A DNA stretch of 64,000 nucleotides, taken from NCBI RefSeq assembly GCF_017654505.1, contig NC_054538.1, positions 48,895,489 to 48,959,488 on the forward strand. Direction: 5' to 3'. A program made the translations under genes and the position numbers. This document shows, in pieces, positions 42,440 to 54,653 of the stretch. The DNA is from Polyodon spathula (taxonomy: Eukaryota; Chordata; Actinopteri; Acipenseriformes; Polyodontidae). Within the stretch, counting starts at the first letter, position 1. Every line of letters starts with the position of its first letter. Below the pieces are notes generated by a model that was not told where the DNA came from, made no database searches, and saw only the letters and a program-made list of their open reading frames with translations.

Positions 42440-44135
42440 GACCCTGCCCTTAAAGTTGCGCTGCCAAAAGGACGTCCTTTTGTTGTTTCATGATGTATTC
42501 GCGTGACAACATCACACAGTCATGACTGTAGAGTCGATTTTCAAGTGCATTTAAACCAAACCAATGAGGCGCCGAAGGGTTATCCTTTAGATTTCTCCAT
42601 GCAGCCTTTACACTTGATTCCAGTTTGTTTAGTTTGCGCTGTTGACTTTTCCTGCTGTCCTGCCCTATCAGACCCCAAACATTCTCAATAGGATATAGAT
42701 CCAGCAAATTACCAGGCCAAATTTGAAGTGGTGTGAGACTGTTGTATTATAACCACTTATTGGCCTGATGGTAAAGGGCTCTGTTATCTTGGAAGTAGAA
42801 ATTACCATTGGGAGAATGGTTCTTAGATGTAGGGAGGAGGTGGTCTTGGACTGTTTTCAGGTACCAGTCTTTGTTCATAGCTGTCCCCTTTGGTAAAACA
42901 TGTAGGGACCCTCTCACATTGGCAGAAAAGCATCCCCAGATAAGCACAGTTTTCAGATGATTTGTCATTGAGACAGTACAGCTTAGCTTGTATCTTTCTC
43001 CTTTTAAGATTTAAAATATTGTATTAATCATTTCACAATTCTCTTGTTATAATAGGAACGAATACAATCCTTAATTATCTCTCTCCCTGCATAACCTTGC
43101 ACACAACCAAAAGGTCTATCTGTAAGATAGGATAAAATTGGGTTATTTTATAGTTCAAAGGGCCTTTTGTTTTGTAAGTGTGTTACCACAGACATTGGGG
43201 GCTGGTTCTGGTTTCTACTACATATACACGAAAAGATCCAACAGCAATAGTGCCTCGGGCTGTGAATTCTGTGTTCTTTGCTAATTAAAATGCTACTTGC
43301 TATCACAGGAGCAGCTGCGGTTAGGCTGGGGCTGGTTCTGGTTTCAGTGGCTTCGTTTGGTGGATGGAGAGAGGCTGGCTTTAATATGCTATTTAAACTT
43401 CTGTATTCCTGTATTTACTTACTTTTCTCTCTTTCATCAAGCTCACCTGGCAGCACAGGAGACTCCTATAGGGTAAAACCTACCAGTATTGATTTGGTTT
43501 AGATTTGTCCATGCATTTCGTATGTGGTTACACACTGTACTGTGTATCATTGGATTTTCCTGTTCTGTAATTAAACTTTTTATTGAAAATCACATCACGA
43601 TGACTGGAATTATTATTTTTGAGAAATGAACAAACCTTACTTTACACCTTCAAACTCTTAATCCACCTCGGTTTCCAAAACAGCTGAAGGGGGACTCGTC
43701 AGAGAAAATGATTTCGGCCCAGCCATCTTAGGTCCAGTTTTTGTATGTGCGGCAAAGGTTCCAGTAATCCAGTTGCTCAGAAAGGGCTTCTTAGCAGGCA
43801 TCCCTGACACCAGACCACTCTCCAAGAGATGACTTCACTCCAGCTTCTTTCCATTGCCTCAGTAAGTGGGCACTGCCGGCTATCCTATCTCTCAAACTTG
43901 ATAGGACGCGATCCTGGGGAGCAGCGCTGATTTTTGGTCATCTGGACCTAGGGGCAGCTTTGCAGCTTCCAGTCTTCTTTTATTTCTGGATGATCCTGGA
44001 TACTGTGTTTTGGCTTGCATAACCTCTGTTGGCTATCTGATGACGGCTAAAACCTTCCTTATGAAGTGCAATGATGGCATGTTTCCGAGCAGGTATGGCT
44101 CTTCCCCAAGGCTTGCTCCGAAGTTACAAAATATA
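42440..44135 (-). pseudogene. Tc1-like transposase relic, interrupted
   Basis: From 44130 downward shifted minus frames give a helix-turn-helix with CSETCHHCTS. Then come FWKPRW-type wording near 43680, VLIWGCFSANVRGSLHVLP, FYFQDNRALYHQANKW (second Asp) and LYPIENVWGLI (Glu region) at 42968-42690. A 650-bp insert (about 42985-43640) without recognised content separates the first Asp region from the rest. Confidence 0.8.
42985..43640. other. Insert within the Tc1 relic, identity unknown
   Basis: Neither an inverted repeat nor a domain was recognised. Boundaries are approximate. Confidence 0.4.
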
Positions 44136-44359
44136 TGTAAAAATCATTATTATATAGCTTAAATATCCTTCTAATTGTCACCTTTTGGATTACATCAGAA
44201 TGAGCAACACATGTCAAGATGTTACGCGGCAATCGTGTGTTTTCATATTAGATTTTCAAAAGGTCACATTTTTCCATTTTTGTCAGTTTTTCCATGAAGT
44301 ACCCTTTCCTTCGAACTCAAGACATGCTTTTGAATCATCCATAATATACAGGCAGCTGT

Positions 44360-45300
44360 TTTCAAAGAAGCGGGAGTAATGGCGATATATATATAGTGAT
44401 TTTTACCGCTTCTTTTAAAGTTGTGGAATTTGCAGAAACACATGGGAAGAGAGTCAGGAAGGAAGTATGATGTTAATGAAGCTTGTGTCAGGAAATGGAA
44501 ATAATTTAAATCGAAGCTTTCTGACTGCAAAAAAACAAAGTAAAGGATTTATTGAAACAAAACGTGGGCAGTTCCCAGAAATCGATAAATGTGTTGGTGG
44601 CTTTTTAATTTAACAATGAAATTCTGGCTTCCCTGTCAGTCGAGAAGTGATTTGTGCCAAAGCCCGTGTGGTGGCTGATGCAGCTGGCATGCAGTGCTCA
44701 CAATTTAAAGCAAGTTTAGGTTGGGTGGGGAAGTTTATGAAATGATGTCTTGTCATTATGCAAATGAACCACTGTGTGGGAGAAGCTTCCTGAGGAATTT
44801 GAAAATAAGTTTTTACAATTTCAGTATTTCATTATTAAGTTCCTATCAAACAGTACCAGCTTGGACACAGGAAATACTGATCCGACCCCTGTATTTTTCA
44901 ACATGCCAAGCAATACAGTAGTTCACAAAACAGGAGAAAAAAGGAGCGGGTAATCACGACTAGAAATCATAACTGTGGTACTCTGTATAGCAGACAATCA
45001 CAAACTGCCTCCATATGTCGTTTTGTAAAACCCTGCCAAAAGAAAACTTCCCAAAATATTTTTTTTTAAATGCAGGAAAAAGGATGGATGACAGAGGAGC
45101 TTATATTGTATGGATAAAGTGTGGTTTCAGCATCCTGGAGCCTTACTAAAATTGAATTCAATGCTTGTTATGGATGCTTATAAAAAGACACACAACCGAT
45201 GCAGTTAATGAAAACACTGCAAGAGCCTAAAACAGACCTGGTCATCATTTCAGGTGTGAAAATGAGGTCAAGTTGGCAAACTTGATCTGATTTTTAAGTT
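44360..45300 (+). pseudogene. Tigger/pogo transposase relic
   Basis: Pieces in order are SFKVVEFAETHGKRV and KYDVNEACVRKWK (CENP-B-type N-terminal HTH), KRGQFPEID, KARVVADAAGMQCSQF-ASLGWVGKF (second HTH), then DPTPVFFNMPSNTVV (first Asp region) and MDDRGAYIVWIKCGF with a DAYKKTHN-like segment. All pieces are in broken frames. Confidence 0.78.
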
Positions 45301-45309
45301 ATTTCCAAA

Positions 45310-46317
45310 ACTAAAATCGATCGCTATTGATTGCTGTAGGGTGCCCTATATTGTACTGAATGTGATGCATACCAAAGGCATTATCCTGCAGGCTATGAGT
45401 GACCAATCGCTTCCAAAATTTTAGGACATGGTTGGGAGTGTTTAGTGAAGCATTAAGGTACAAGGTGTGTTAACATGAGATAACCGTAAACTTTAGCGTT
45501 ATAAGGCCTGACGTGAATATGTTCAATAACAATAAATATCACTACGCTCATTTCGTTCAAGTTCGAGTTGATTTAGTTATGTTATTCCACTGTGCCGTTT
45601 TTCTTTTAAAAGTAAAAAGTTAATTACTGGTACCGGTACTTTGTCAGATTCGGGGAAATTTGATTGTGGGTCTGTCTTTCGTTTTTTTTTTTTTAATGAT
45701 AATTTACAGATATTAAACGTTCTAGCATAATGGCATATTAATTTAAATTCAAAGCTTTTGGTGATGCATCTGCTTGAAAGGTTGTGTGGGATTAACGTAT
45801 GATTAATAAAATCACAAAAAACCTATTTTGCTCCAGAAATGTTAGCGACCTATTGCAATATACAAAGTATGTATTGTTAGTGGAATTTGACGTTCGTGCC
45901 AAAAATGTTTGTGTGTTTTTTTTTTTCATACATGAAAAACGCACAATAAAAGGCTTGCAAATATTTATGGCTTTACAGTATATGAATTGTGTACCAAACA
46001 TTCCATCAATAAAAACTGGCCTATAAGAGTTCTCCTTTTTGTTTTGTTTGGAATTCAATTACTGTCTGGAAACTCTAGCTAATCTTTCATCACTCTTTGT
46101 GTCGTGGTGTAAGTTGAGAGGCGAGATGCCAAAACACTGAAAGAATCAAATTACTTTTTAAAAAAAAATAGATCTGAATACATTTCTGTATTTTCTACAA
46201 CTCTTTTTTATTTTATAATATTATTTCTTATTTGACAACATTGTCACAGTTCATTTCAGAACTGTTAGCTCTGTAAAATATATTTACTACTCTACATTTA
46301 ATTAATTCCTTATATGA
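45310..46317. other. No recognisable gene
   Basis: ACTGTCACAGTTCATTTCAG-like sequence at 46243 recurs at 46995 on the other side of the solo LTR. Otherwise unremarkable. Confidence 0.45.
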
Positions 46318-46322
46318 CTCGT

Positions 46323-46941
46323 TGTCACAAAGATGGCTGTAGTGGGCGACGTCAGACCAGAAATGAATACATAGCACTGCGAGTAAAATAATGAATGAAT
46401 GCGCTGCTGCGTGGTTTATTATTACCAGAAAATAAAACAGCTGTACAAAAGCAGGACACGACACTTGAGCCAAAATAAATAGACAAACAAAACTGCAAAA
46501 CAGTAAACAAGCACAAATAAGTAGACGAACACTAAACCAGTACCGTGCTGGCACTTCCAGCACGCTGTAGCAATTGTTATTTTAAATTAACTCTCTCTCA
46601 CCCGTTCTCCACTTCCCAAACATACAACCCGAGTGAGTGAAAACATGCTGCTTTTATGCAGCTGTACCAAGACTCGATTGCTAATCAATCATTCAATTAA
46701 AGTCTCGGTACAACTGCATGTGAATTAATAAAGTGCAATTTCCCGTGCTCACACACTATTACATTTTACCAGCACGTGAAGTGCTGTGCAATCCTCGTGC
46801 CTAAAAACAAATATACATTTTAAACACTTGTGCTCGTAACCCATATTATATCCCGTGTACCAATGACTATACACCAACATTAACACACTACATACATCAT
46901 AAAACACAAATAAACAACACAGGGGCGGGCACTTTGCCACA
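46323..46941 (-). mobile_element. LTR family A, copy 5: complete solo LTR with target duplication
   Basis: A 619-bp LTR from TGTCACAAAG (46323) to TTTGCCACA (46941), with CTCGT at 46318-46322 and 46942-46946. This copy defines the family boundaries. In sense orientation the LTR starts TGTGGCAAAGTGCCC and ends TTTGTGACA. Confidence 0.92.
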
Positions 46942-46946
46942 CTCGT

Positions 46947-47570
46947 TCTAATACATTTACCTTTTTTTGTGAAAATTGTTAAATATTTGCCAACACTGTC
47001 ACAGTTCATTTCAGAATGTTTGTGTAGTGAATTAGGTCACTAGTCGCCCGCTCAGGGAGGCCCAAATGTAAGAAATAAGACAATACCATATTTAAGCTCT
47101 GGATCATGTAGAACTCAGATTCCCTTGACAATAACTGACGTTCACACAATGTGTCAGAAATATAAAACAATAGTTTATTTAAAAATAAAAAGGGTTGCAC
47201 AACTAATCTAATATCATAGAAAGTGAAAGCTAATGGTTAGAGATATGCGTGAACAGTATACAGTTCATTGATTTCATAGTCAAACGATTACAGCGACCAT
47301 TACATCATTAGCATACATGGTTAATATACTAATATTAATTATGGCTGATCACACAATGTGTACTTTGCATTAGTATTTTCAGTACCCGTTTCTTCATTGT
47401 AATTCATATCAATAGGCACAAGAATTAATTCAACTTCCCATTCCGAACAGAATCCAACATTCCAGTACCTAATTTAGCAAATTAGTTTTACTGTGTTAAT
47501 TTAGTTTAGACGTGATGTACCAAACTAAAATTAAGGTATCAACCTCAATTGATTATATATTCAAATGAAC
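46947..47570. other. Unassigned; possible LTR end on minus strand
   Basis: On the minus strand AAATAAAC is followed after about 100 bp by TTCTTACA and TTTGGGCCTCCC, which resembles an LTR end and leader. No matching second LTR or internal gene was found. Confidence 0.25.
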
Positions 47571-47574
47571 TTAA

Positions 47575-48171
47575 ACCATCCTATTATGTTCAGAATTTGC
47601 GTACATCTGTTATGTTTTGGGTCATATTGACCCGATGCAATTTCAAACTAATTTAAACAGCCTTAAGTTGATTAAATGTCTTTATTTGCAAAGATTTTAC
47701 TCTTTGATGCTCTTTTAGTCCAGGAGCTGTGATAAAACTTATTTGACTGCCAACCTGGGAGCTCCTCATTTTGGAATGTCTTTACCAGTGAGATGCTGTT
47801 GCAATACTGACAGAGAAAATGAGGCTCTGCCTTGTAGACATATATTGTTTGTTTTTTTGTTTGTTTATAATTATATCCAGACAGGTGCAGCCATTTCCAG
47901 AAATAAATGATAGAAATATAATAATAATAAAATAACAAATGAAAGTAGTTTTTGTACACAAATCTACATAGGTAAATGCCACGGGTCACAGTGACCCGAA
48001 ACATCTTATTTGTATACGTGACCTGTTCTTAAAAAAAAAAAAAAAAAAAAGTTAATGACCCCAACTTAGGAAAAGTCATAAAATATTATACAGAAAATGA
48101 AAAGAAAAATAGCATTTAAGCTAATTGGAAAATAATGTCGGGTCAAATAGACGTGAAACCTAATAGAAGGG
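47575..48171. mobile_element. piggyBac-like element with GGGTCA-rich ends
   Basis: The right end reads, reversed, TTAA then CCCTTCTATTAGGTTTC and TATTTGACCCGA. The left side has TTAA, ACCATCCTATTATG and then CTGTTATGTTTTGGGTCA with TTGACCCGATG. TTAA flanks and the CCCTTCT..TA..GG terminus fit piggyBac-like MITEs. The left boundary is uncertain (47575 or about 47611). Confidence 0.55.
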
Positions 48172-48179
48172 TTAAAATG

Positions 48180-48940
48180 GGACAATGATCAAATTCTCTG
48201 CATTTATGATGTAACTCCTTTGAGTTGCACATTTCAACAAACAAAATACATTTCTTACACACTCTAAATAAGAAGTTATAGTCTATTCCTAGAACAGTTT
48301 ATCCACTATCTGGATAACATTTGCTACAGTTAATTTCTCGATTCATAAAGTATTTAATATGCTCAATACTTACCGATTTTCAACAAAGTCGATGATCTGC
48401 TTTGGTGATGAACACAGCAGCTTCTCTCTGTGGATCTCAAGTTCCAATGAAAGAAGACGGTACTTTGCTTGAAGTATGCATTGTATTCTGTCGGCTTGCA
48501 ATAAACATAGTTCTTTTCAAATAGATATCGGCTTGTTGATCTCTAAGTCTTCAACTGGAAATAGTTCCGCTGATCAGACGTAACTCCGTTCAGAGAATGC
48601 GTTGCACTTGGAAAGTTATTTAGTTCGTGGAGGTATTCTCATTGCAATTCTTCTGTATGGCTAATACATGACCTTAGGCCCAGCTGATGGTTATCCGTTT
48701 CGTGGAGCAACATGGAAACCAAGACCTGCTTTCAGATCAAGGCAGTCGCGTTTACTATTTCAGTCTCTCGAAGAGCAAAGAGCTAGGGCTCTCTTCAAAG
48801 CTGATTTTAGCCATTCTTCAGAACACCTGAATTTGAGCAATTATGCTCCCATGACTCAGAAACTTTCTTCCTTTTGCCTTTAGCCCGGTTCCTTGTGTGA
48901 GGAGCTTTTAGTGTAAAAAGTGCAGTATGGAAAGCACGTC
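48180..48940. other. No recognisable gene
   Basis: No domain recognised. The sequence is less AT-rich near 48560-48900. Confidence 0.45.
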
Positions 48941-48974
48941 CTTTGAAAGTGCTTTTGTGATTCACTTCCACCCT

Positions 48975-49100
48975 GTGATTGGTCAGTTTATTTTGGACTG
49001 TGCCCGAGTCCACATGGAGTGTTTCTCATTGGTTGTTCTCATTCATTTTTCTCAATTGGTCCCTGGTTTTGACTCCTGTTGGCTATATTTATGAGAGGTA
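48975..49100 (+). promoter_or_regulatory. Promoter-like cluster: three inverted CCAAT boxes and a TATA-like box
   Basis: GTGATTGGTCAG, CTCATTGGTTG and CAATTGGTCC (ATTGG = inverted CCAAT) lie within about 90 bp, followed by GGCTATATTTATGAG. The arrangement resembles a pol II promoter or LTR U3. No downstream gene was recognised. Confidence 0.35.
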
Positions 49101-49109
49101 CTGTTCTCT

Positions 49110-49645
49110 GTCCAAGGTGTCAAAGCATACTCAAAACTGTCTGGCTTTTCTTCTGCAAGATACCAAAATAATTCATTCAACAATAGGAAAAGATAAAACA
49201 CTTGTTTAGCAGTTTACGACTTTTTATAAGCATTCTTTGTCACTGGGGGAGTTTGGGACCAGAAACCAAGTAGGCACAGAGAATGGCTTAGGACCCCCCC
49301 CCCCACGTATATATTTAAATTCTGTTAATTTCACACACACACACACACAATGATGTTATGACCCACTCTGATGCTACATTTGTAGCTGGTAGATAAATGT
49401 AGAATAACATTTAATTCCAACTACTAGTGTGAATACATTTATATCATTTTCTTTTAATTTGTGAAATAACTTATATATTTGCCAACACTTATTCTCATTT
49501 TTTTATATATATATTTTTGCTATTGTGTGAAGTTTATTTAATTGATTGCTATATATTGCAGTAACTACTGTAAATTAAAATTTACGCAAAATGTCACACA
49601 AAAGTTTGTGCACAGAGGTGGCAAGGATGATGATGGAAACTGACA
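49110..49645. other. Spacer with C run and (CA)9
   Basis: A C run lies at 49295-49304 and (CA)n at 49332-49349. No gene. Confidence 0.55.
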
Positions 49646-49647
49646 GT

Positions 49648-50482
49648 CAGTACGTTTACATGACAAAGCATTTTTTGAAAACTAATGTTTTCGGGAAAAC
49701 CGAATCAGAAAACTGATTTTCTTAAAATGCCACTTTTCTGTGTTTACATGATTAACAATAGAAAATCTAATTATAATTCAAATGTATACATGGATTGAAG
49801 TTTTCAGAAAACGCAGGATATTTTCACATGCAAAGTACTGTAGTAGCCTAAGTATGATTTGAAGTCCGAACATTTCTGTGATAGAACGGAGACCAATCAA
49901 ATAACTCAAGTGTTTTAGCAAAGTGTCAGGTCTTAAATTCAAAAGATTACTATCCCTTACCTCTTTTCAGATTCCCTACAATGTGCAATCAGCCTTTCTA
50001 ACAGCACATCCTGTTCTATTTTACCAGTTTCTTTTGCAGACATTATTTTAAATTCTCACATCATTTTAAAGCTGGAAAACATTTACTGCTTCACTATTGG
50101 CTATTAACAAATACATACAGACTTTAACAAATGTATTACTTTATCCCTAACTAGACAAACAGATGCAAGGAGACTGACTACAGTCTCAGTGACTATTTTT
50201 ATTTTCTGTTTTCTAAAACCACGTGCAGGAGAAAAGGGTCAAAGTGTGCACATGCGCAATATGCTATTTCAATAAGTTTTCAGAAAAGTAGGATCAGGTT
50301 TGTAGGATACACATTTTGTTAGTTTTCGGAATTTATTTGGAAATTTTTAGATGCTGTTTTACGAAAACTGACTCGGAATATTCTGAAATATTTTCAGAAA
50401 ACTGTTTACATGACACTTGATATCGGAATTGGTTTTCTGAAAAAAAAAACAGAATTCTTATGCTCATGTAACCGCACTGAGT
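49648..50482. mobile_element. Nonautonomous DNA transposon with CAGTACGTTTACATG ends
   Basis: The left end CAGTACGTTTACATGACAAA and the right end, reversed, CAGTGCGGTTACATGAGCAT form inverted termini about 830 bp apart. Subterminal TTTCAGAAAAC-type motifs recur. A 3-bp AGT flank is seen on both sides but is too short to classify the superfamily. Confidence 0.65.
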
Positions 50483-50484
50483 GA

Positions 50485-51860
50485 CTCTAAGTCAGACCCT
50501 GGTCTGATTCCATCTGACTGGCAGTGACTTTACCCCTCTTCCATGGAAGAGCCTGTTTTGCCTCATTTCAGAGGGGGTTATGTGTAACAGACTTTAGGGG
50601 TAGGGGTTATGTTACCCATCCCTGAATTCTATAATTTGTGGGGATTAAGAAAATATATGGTTGCCCCGGTTACCTTGCTGAGCACATGGAGTTTTGCCAT
50701 GTTAAATGTGTGGAAGTGCCACATGCCAGCATTGGCAGAATTATCATGGAAACTGCCTGCCAGGAGACTTGTGAGAAATGATTCAGTCCCACATTCAGAA
50801 AAAACCTAGCACTGAGGGTTCCAAAAGCACTAGCAGCGGAAGGGTTAAACAAATATGCATAATTGAGGTTGCATTGTCGTAAATGCAGCTTTATTATAGG
50901 CTTTATTTTTTCCTCATATTGGGGGTAAAAAATTTTGGTTGCATCTTAACTTCGAAGGAATGCGGTATATGGAAAACTGTAAAGTGGTATGCAGGTAATA
51001 TATTAACACTATTCAGCAGGTTTCATTCAACTTCATGAAGCCAAAATTTGATAATTCTTCAGCGCTACAAACATTTTGGTCATTGCTGTATGCATGCCAG
51101 CCATTATATAATGACAATAGGGCTATACAATAAGAATTCATACAGAGAGACAGAACAGATACAAGTAGGTTTGAAATCCAAGTCCAACGTACCATTCCGC
51201 TAGTTTTGACACAAGCTAATTAAAACAAATAAAACAGAGACTTAGAGTGCCAGCCTGTACAGATAATTGCAAGTTTAATTAAGAATAAATATATTATTCC
51301 AAGAATTATTTGCACTTGCAGTGTACTAACCAAACAGGTGAAGGCATTAATTCTCTCAGAATTTTACTGTTCAATTTACAATCTTATTTTATACCCCACC
51401 CCCCGAAAAGGCCATCATTTATCATTATCACTGACAAAAAAGATCAGATAACGATTTAATAGTGTTTTTTGAAATCACATTTAGTAATAGGAAAGTTTCA
51501 GATATGTAGAAGATTATTACAGGGTCATTTATTTTAGTCCCAGCCAATTTCTCCAGTGGAAAATAACAAGTCTTTTGATTTACTGTATAAGGAGTAAGAC
51601 TACAAAAGAGAGGTTCATAAGAGATAAAAAGAGATACAGTTTTGCAAATGTAACTGCAGAGTATCACTTGTGAACAGCAACACATTTCTTAAGTACTATA
51701 AACTGGCAAATCATATTTTAAATTCTTCATAAAGGCTAAACTAATGTATTATCGTTAAATTATAATAAAACACATTTCTATTCCCAATGGAAATTTATAA
51801 TTTCTAGAAATTTCTCAAACAAATAATTTAGATAAAATCTTTTGCAGCAAACTGTTTTGC
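50485..51860. other. No recognisable gene
   Basis: No domain, terminus or RNA gene recognised. Confidence 0.5.
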
Positions 51861-51865
51861 TTTTG

Positions 51866-52640
51866 TGGATGAGGAAAAAAAGAAGTTCCAAGAAATAGAT
51901 GAGTGCAATTACTTACTTCAGCACTTCTTTTAATAAAACTCCAAACATGCCAATTCAAAAGTATTCATACCCTTTGATGCTATGATAGTATTGTCTACAA
52001 GGTGCTAGAAATTTCAATATGATAATGCTGAACCTAATTCTAGAAAATGCTGGATTGTAGGTGACAAGCATTTGAGTGTCCCAATTTCAACTACTGTTTC
52101 TATTATCAAGAAGTACAAGACATGGCACTGTGATAACGCTCCCTCGATCTGGAAGAAAGAAGTTTCTTTCACCAAGAACAAGTAGAAGAATTGTGGGGAA
52201 GGTTAATAACAATCTGAGACTAACTGCCAAAGATATTCAAAGTGGATTGGCTGCACATGGGACTGGGGTTTCCATTTCAACCATAGGTCGAGTATCGCAT
52301 GGTGAAGGTCTCAATTGGTTGCAGGCCAAGGAAAAAGGCACTCTTAGGAAAACGTCACAAGGACAATTGCTTAAAGTTTGTAAAATGGCATTTGAATGAT
52401 GGATAGGAGTTCTGGTCAAAGGTTTTGTGGAGTGATGAAACAATAAAAAAGTTGAGCTATTTGGTCATGTTGATAGTCGTTACGTTTGGAGAAGGTCTGG
52501 TGAGGTGTACAAGGAAAAGAACACCAACCTACTGTCAAGCAAGGAGGTGGTAATATCCTTCTATAGGGCCGTTTTTCCTCTAATGGCACCGGACACTTAG
52601 TTCCAATACATGTTAAAATGGATTTCACAGCATACCATAT
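51866..52640 (+). mobile_element. Tc1-like element, 5' half
   Basis: The left end GCTTTTGTGGATGAGG and then CAAAAGTATTCATACCC match, inverted, the right end at 38150-38235. The frame at 52076-52399 carries RSGRKKFLSPRTSRRIV, LTAKDIQSGLAAHGTGVS and STIGRVSHGEGLN (paired-type HTH). WSKVLWSDET (first Asp) and HVDSRYVWRRSGE-like text follow in other frames. It ends abruptly at an LTR fragment, so the catalytic C-terminal half is gone. Confidence 0.85.
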
Positions 52641-53022
52641 TTCTCCTCTCTCTCCCGTTCTCCACTCACCGAACACCCAACCGCGAGTGGGTGAAAACAT
52701 ACTGTTTTTATGCAGCTGTACCAAGACTCGATTGCTAATCAGTCATTCAATTGGAGTCTCGGTACAACTGCACGTGAATTAATAAAGTGCAATTCCCCGT
52801 GCTCACATATTATTACATTTTACCTGCACATGAAGTGCTGTGCAATCCTCATGCCTAAATACAAATATACATTTCTAAACACACGTGAAATACAGACCCG
52901 TTTATATCCCGTGTACCAATGACTATACACCAACATTTAACACATCACACGCACCATATAACAGAAAATACACACAGGGGCGGGCACTTTGTCACAGGTA
53001 AGGGCGTGGGCACTTTGTCACA
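52641..53022 (-). mobile_element. LTR family A, copy 6 (U3 side)
   Basis: Minus-oriented U3 with the dyad (CAGCTGTACCAAGACTC ... GTCTCGGTACAACTG near 52711-52770) and the TATA box. It runs to TTTGTCACA at 52996, with the last 21-25 bp tandemly duplicated to 53022. R/U5 is missing at the Tc1 junction. Confidence 0.82.
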
Positions 53023-53023
53023 G

Positions 53024-53061
53024 TATATATATATATATAGATATATAGTATATATATATAT

Positions 53062-53100
<39 letters not shown>
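53024..53100. repeat. (TA)n(CA)n microsatellite
   Basis: TA repeats followed by CA repeats, directly left of a Tc1 element. Confidence 0.95.
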
Positions 53101-54653
53101 ACACGTTTTCAAAATTTTAAAATGCTATAAAGTAAGAATGCTTTCAAAAATAGAAAGATTATATTTATCAATTAACTAAATGCAAAGTGAGTGAACAGAA
53201 GAAAAATCTAAATCAAATCCATATTTGGTGTGACCACCCTTTGCCTTCAAAACAGCATCAATTCTTCTAGGTACACTTGCACAAAGTCAAGAAATTTGTA
53301 GGCATATAGTCAGGTGTATGATTAAACAATTACACCAAACAGGTGCTAATGATCATCAATTCAATATGTAGGTTGAAACACAATTATTAACTGAAACAGA
53401 AACAGCTGTGTAGTAGGAATAACACTGGGTGAGGAAAAGCCAAACTCAGCTAACAAGGTGAGGTTGCTGAAGACAGTTTACTGTCAAAAGTCATACACCA
53501 TGGCAAGACTGAGCACAGCAACAAGACAGAAGGTAGTTATACTGATCAGCAAGGTCTCTCCCAGGCAGAAATTTCAAGGCAGACAGGGGTTTCCAGATGT
53601 GCTGTCCAAGCTTTTTTCAAGAAGCACAAAGAAACTGGCAACGTTGAGGACCGTAGTCGCAGTGGTCGGCCAAGGAAACTTACTGCAGCAGATGAAAGAC
53701 ACATCATGCTTACTTCCCTTCACAAACGGAAGATGTTCAGCAATGCCATCAGCTCAGAATTGGCAGAAAACAGTGGGACCCTGGAACACCCATCTACTGT
53801 CTGGAGAAGTCTAGTCAGAAGTGGCCTTCATGGAAGACTTGCGGCCAAAAAGCCATACCTCCGACGTGGAAACAAGGCCAAGCGACTCAACTATGCACGA
53901 AAACACAGGAACTGGGGTGCAGAAAAATGGCAGCAGGTGCTCTGGACTGATGAGTCAAAATTTGAAATATTTGGCTGTAGCAGAAGGCAGTTTGTTCACC
54001 GAAGGGCTGGAGAGCGGTAGACGAATGAGTGTCTGCAGGCAACAGTGAAGCATGGTGGAGGCTCCTTGCAAGTTTGGGGCTCATTTCTGCAAATGGAGTT
54101 GGGGATTTGGTTAGAATTAATGGTCTCCTCAATGCTGAGAAGTACAGGCAGATACTTATCCATCATGCAATACCATCAGGGAGGCATCTGATTGGCCCCA
54201 AATTTATTCTGCAGCATGACAACGACCCCAAACATACAGCGAAAGTCATTAAGAACTATCTTCAGTGTAAAGAAGAACAAGAAGTCCTGGAAGTGATGGT
54301 ATGGCCCCCACAGAGCCCTGATCTCAACATCATCGAGTCTGTCTGGGATTACACGAAGAGAGAGAAGCAACTGAGGCTGCCTAAATCCACAGAAGAACTG
54401 TGGTTAGTTCTCCAAGATGTTTGGGCCAATCTACCTGCCGAGTTCCTTCAAAAACTGTGTGCAAGTGTACCTAGAAGAATTGATGCTGTTTTGAAGGCAA
54501 AGGGTGGTCACACCAAATATTGATTTAGATTTTTCTTCTGTTCACTCACTTTGCATTTTGTTAATTGATAAATATAAACTATTAACATGTCTATTTTTGA
54601 AAGCATTCTTACTTTACAGCATTTTTTCACAGCTGCCTAAAACTTTTGCACAG

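Noticed and set aside
42272..42493. Small Cys-rich secreted-like frame
   Set aside because: It spans the piggyBac-like element boundary and a GT-rich run. No supporting signal peptide logic or homologue.
47672..48004. 110-codon minus frame inside the TTAA element as a transposase remnant
   Set aside because: No piggyBac catalytic motif could be recognised, and the frame is Tyr/Phe-rich as expected from AT-rich DNA.
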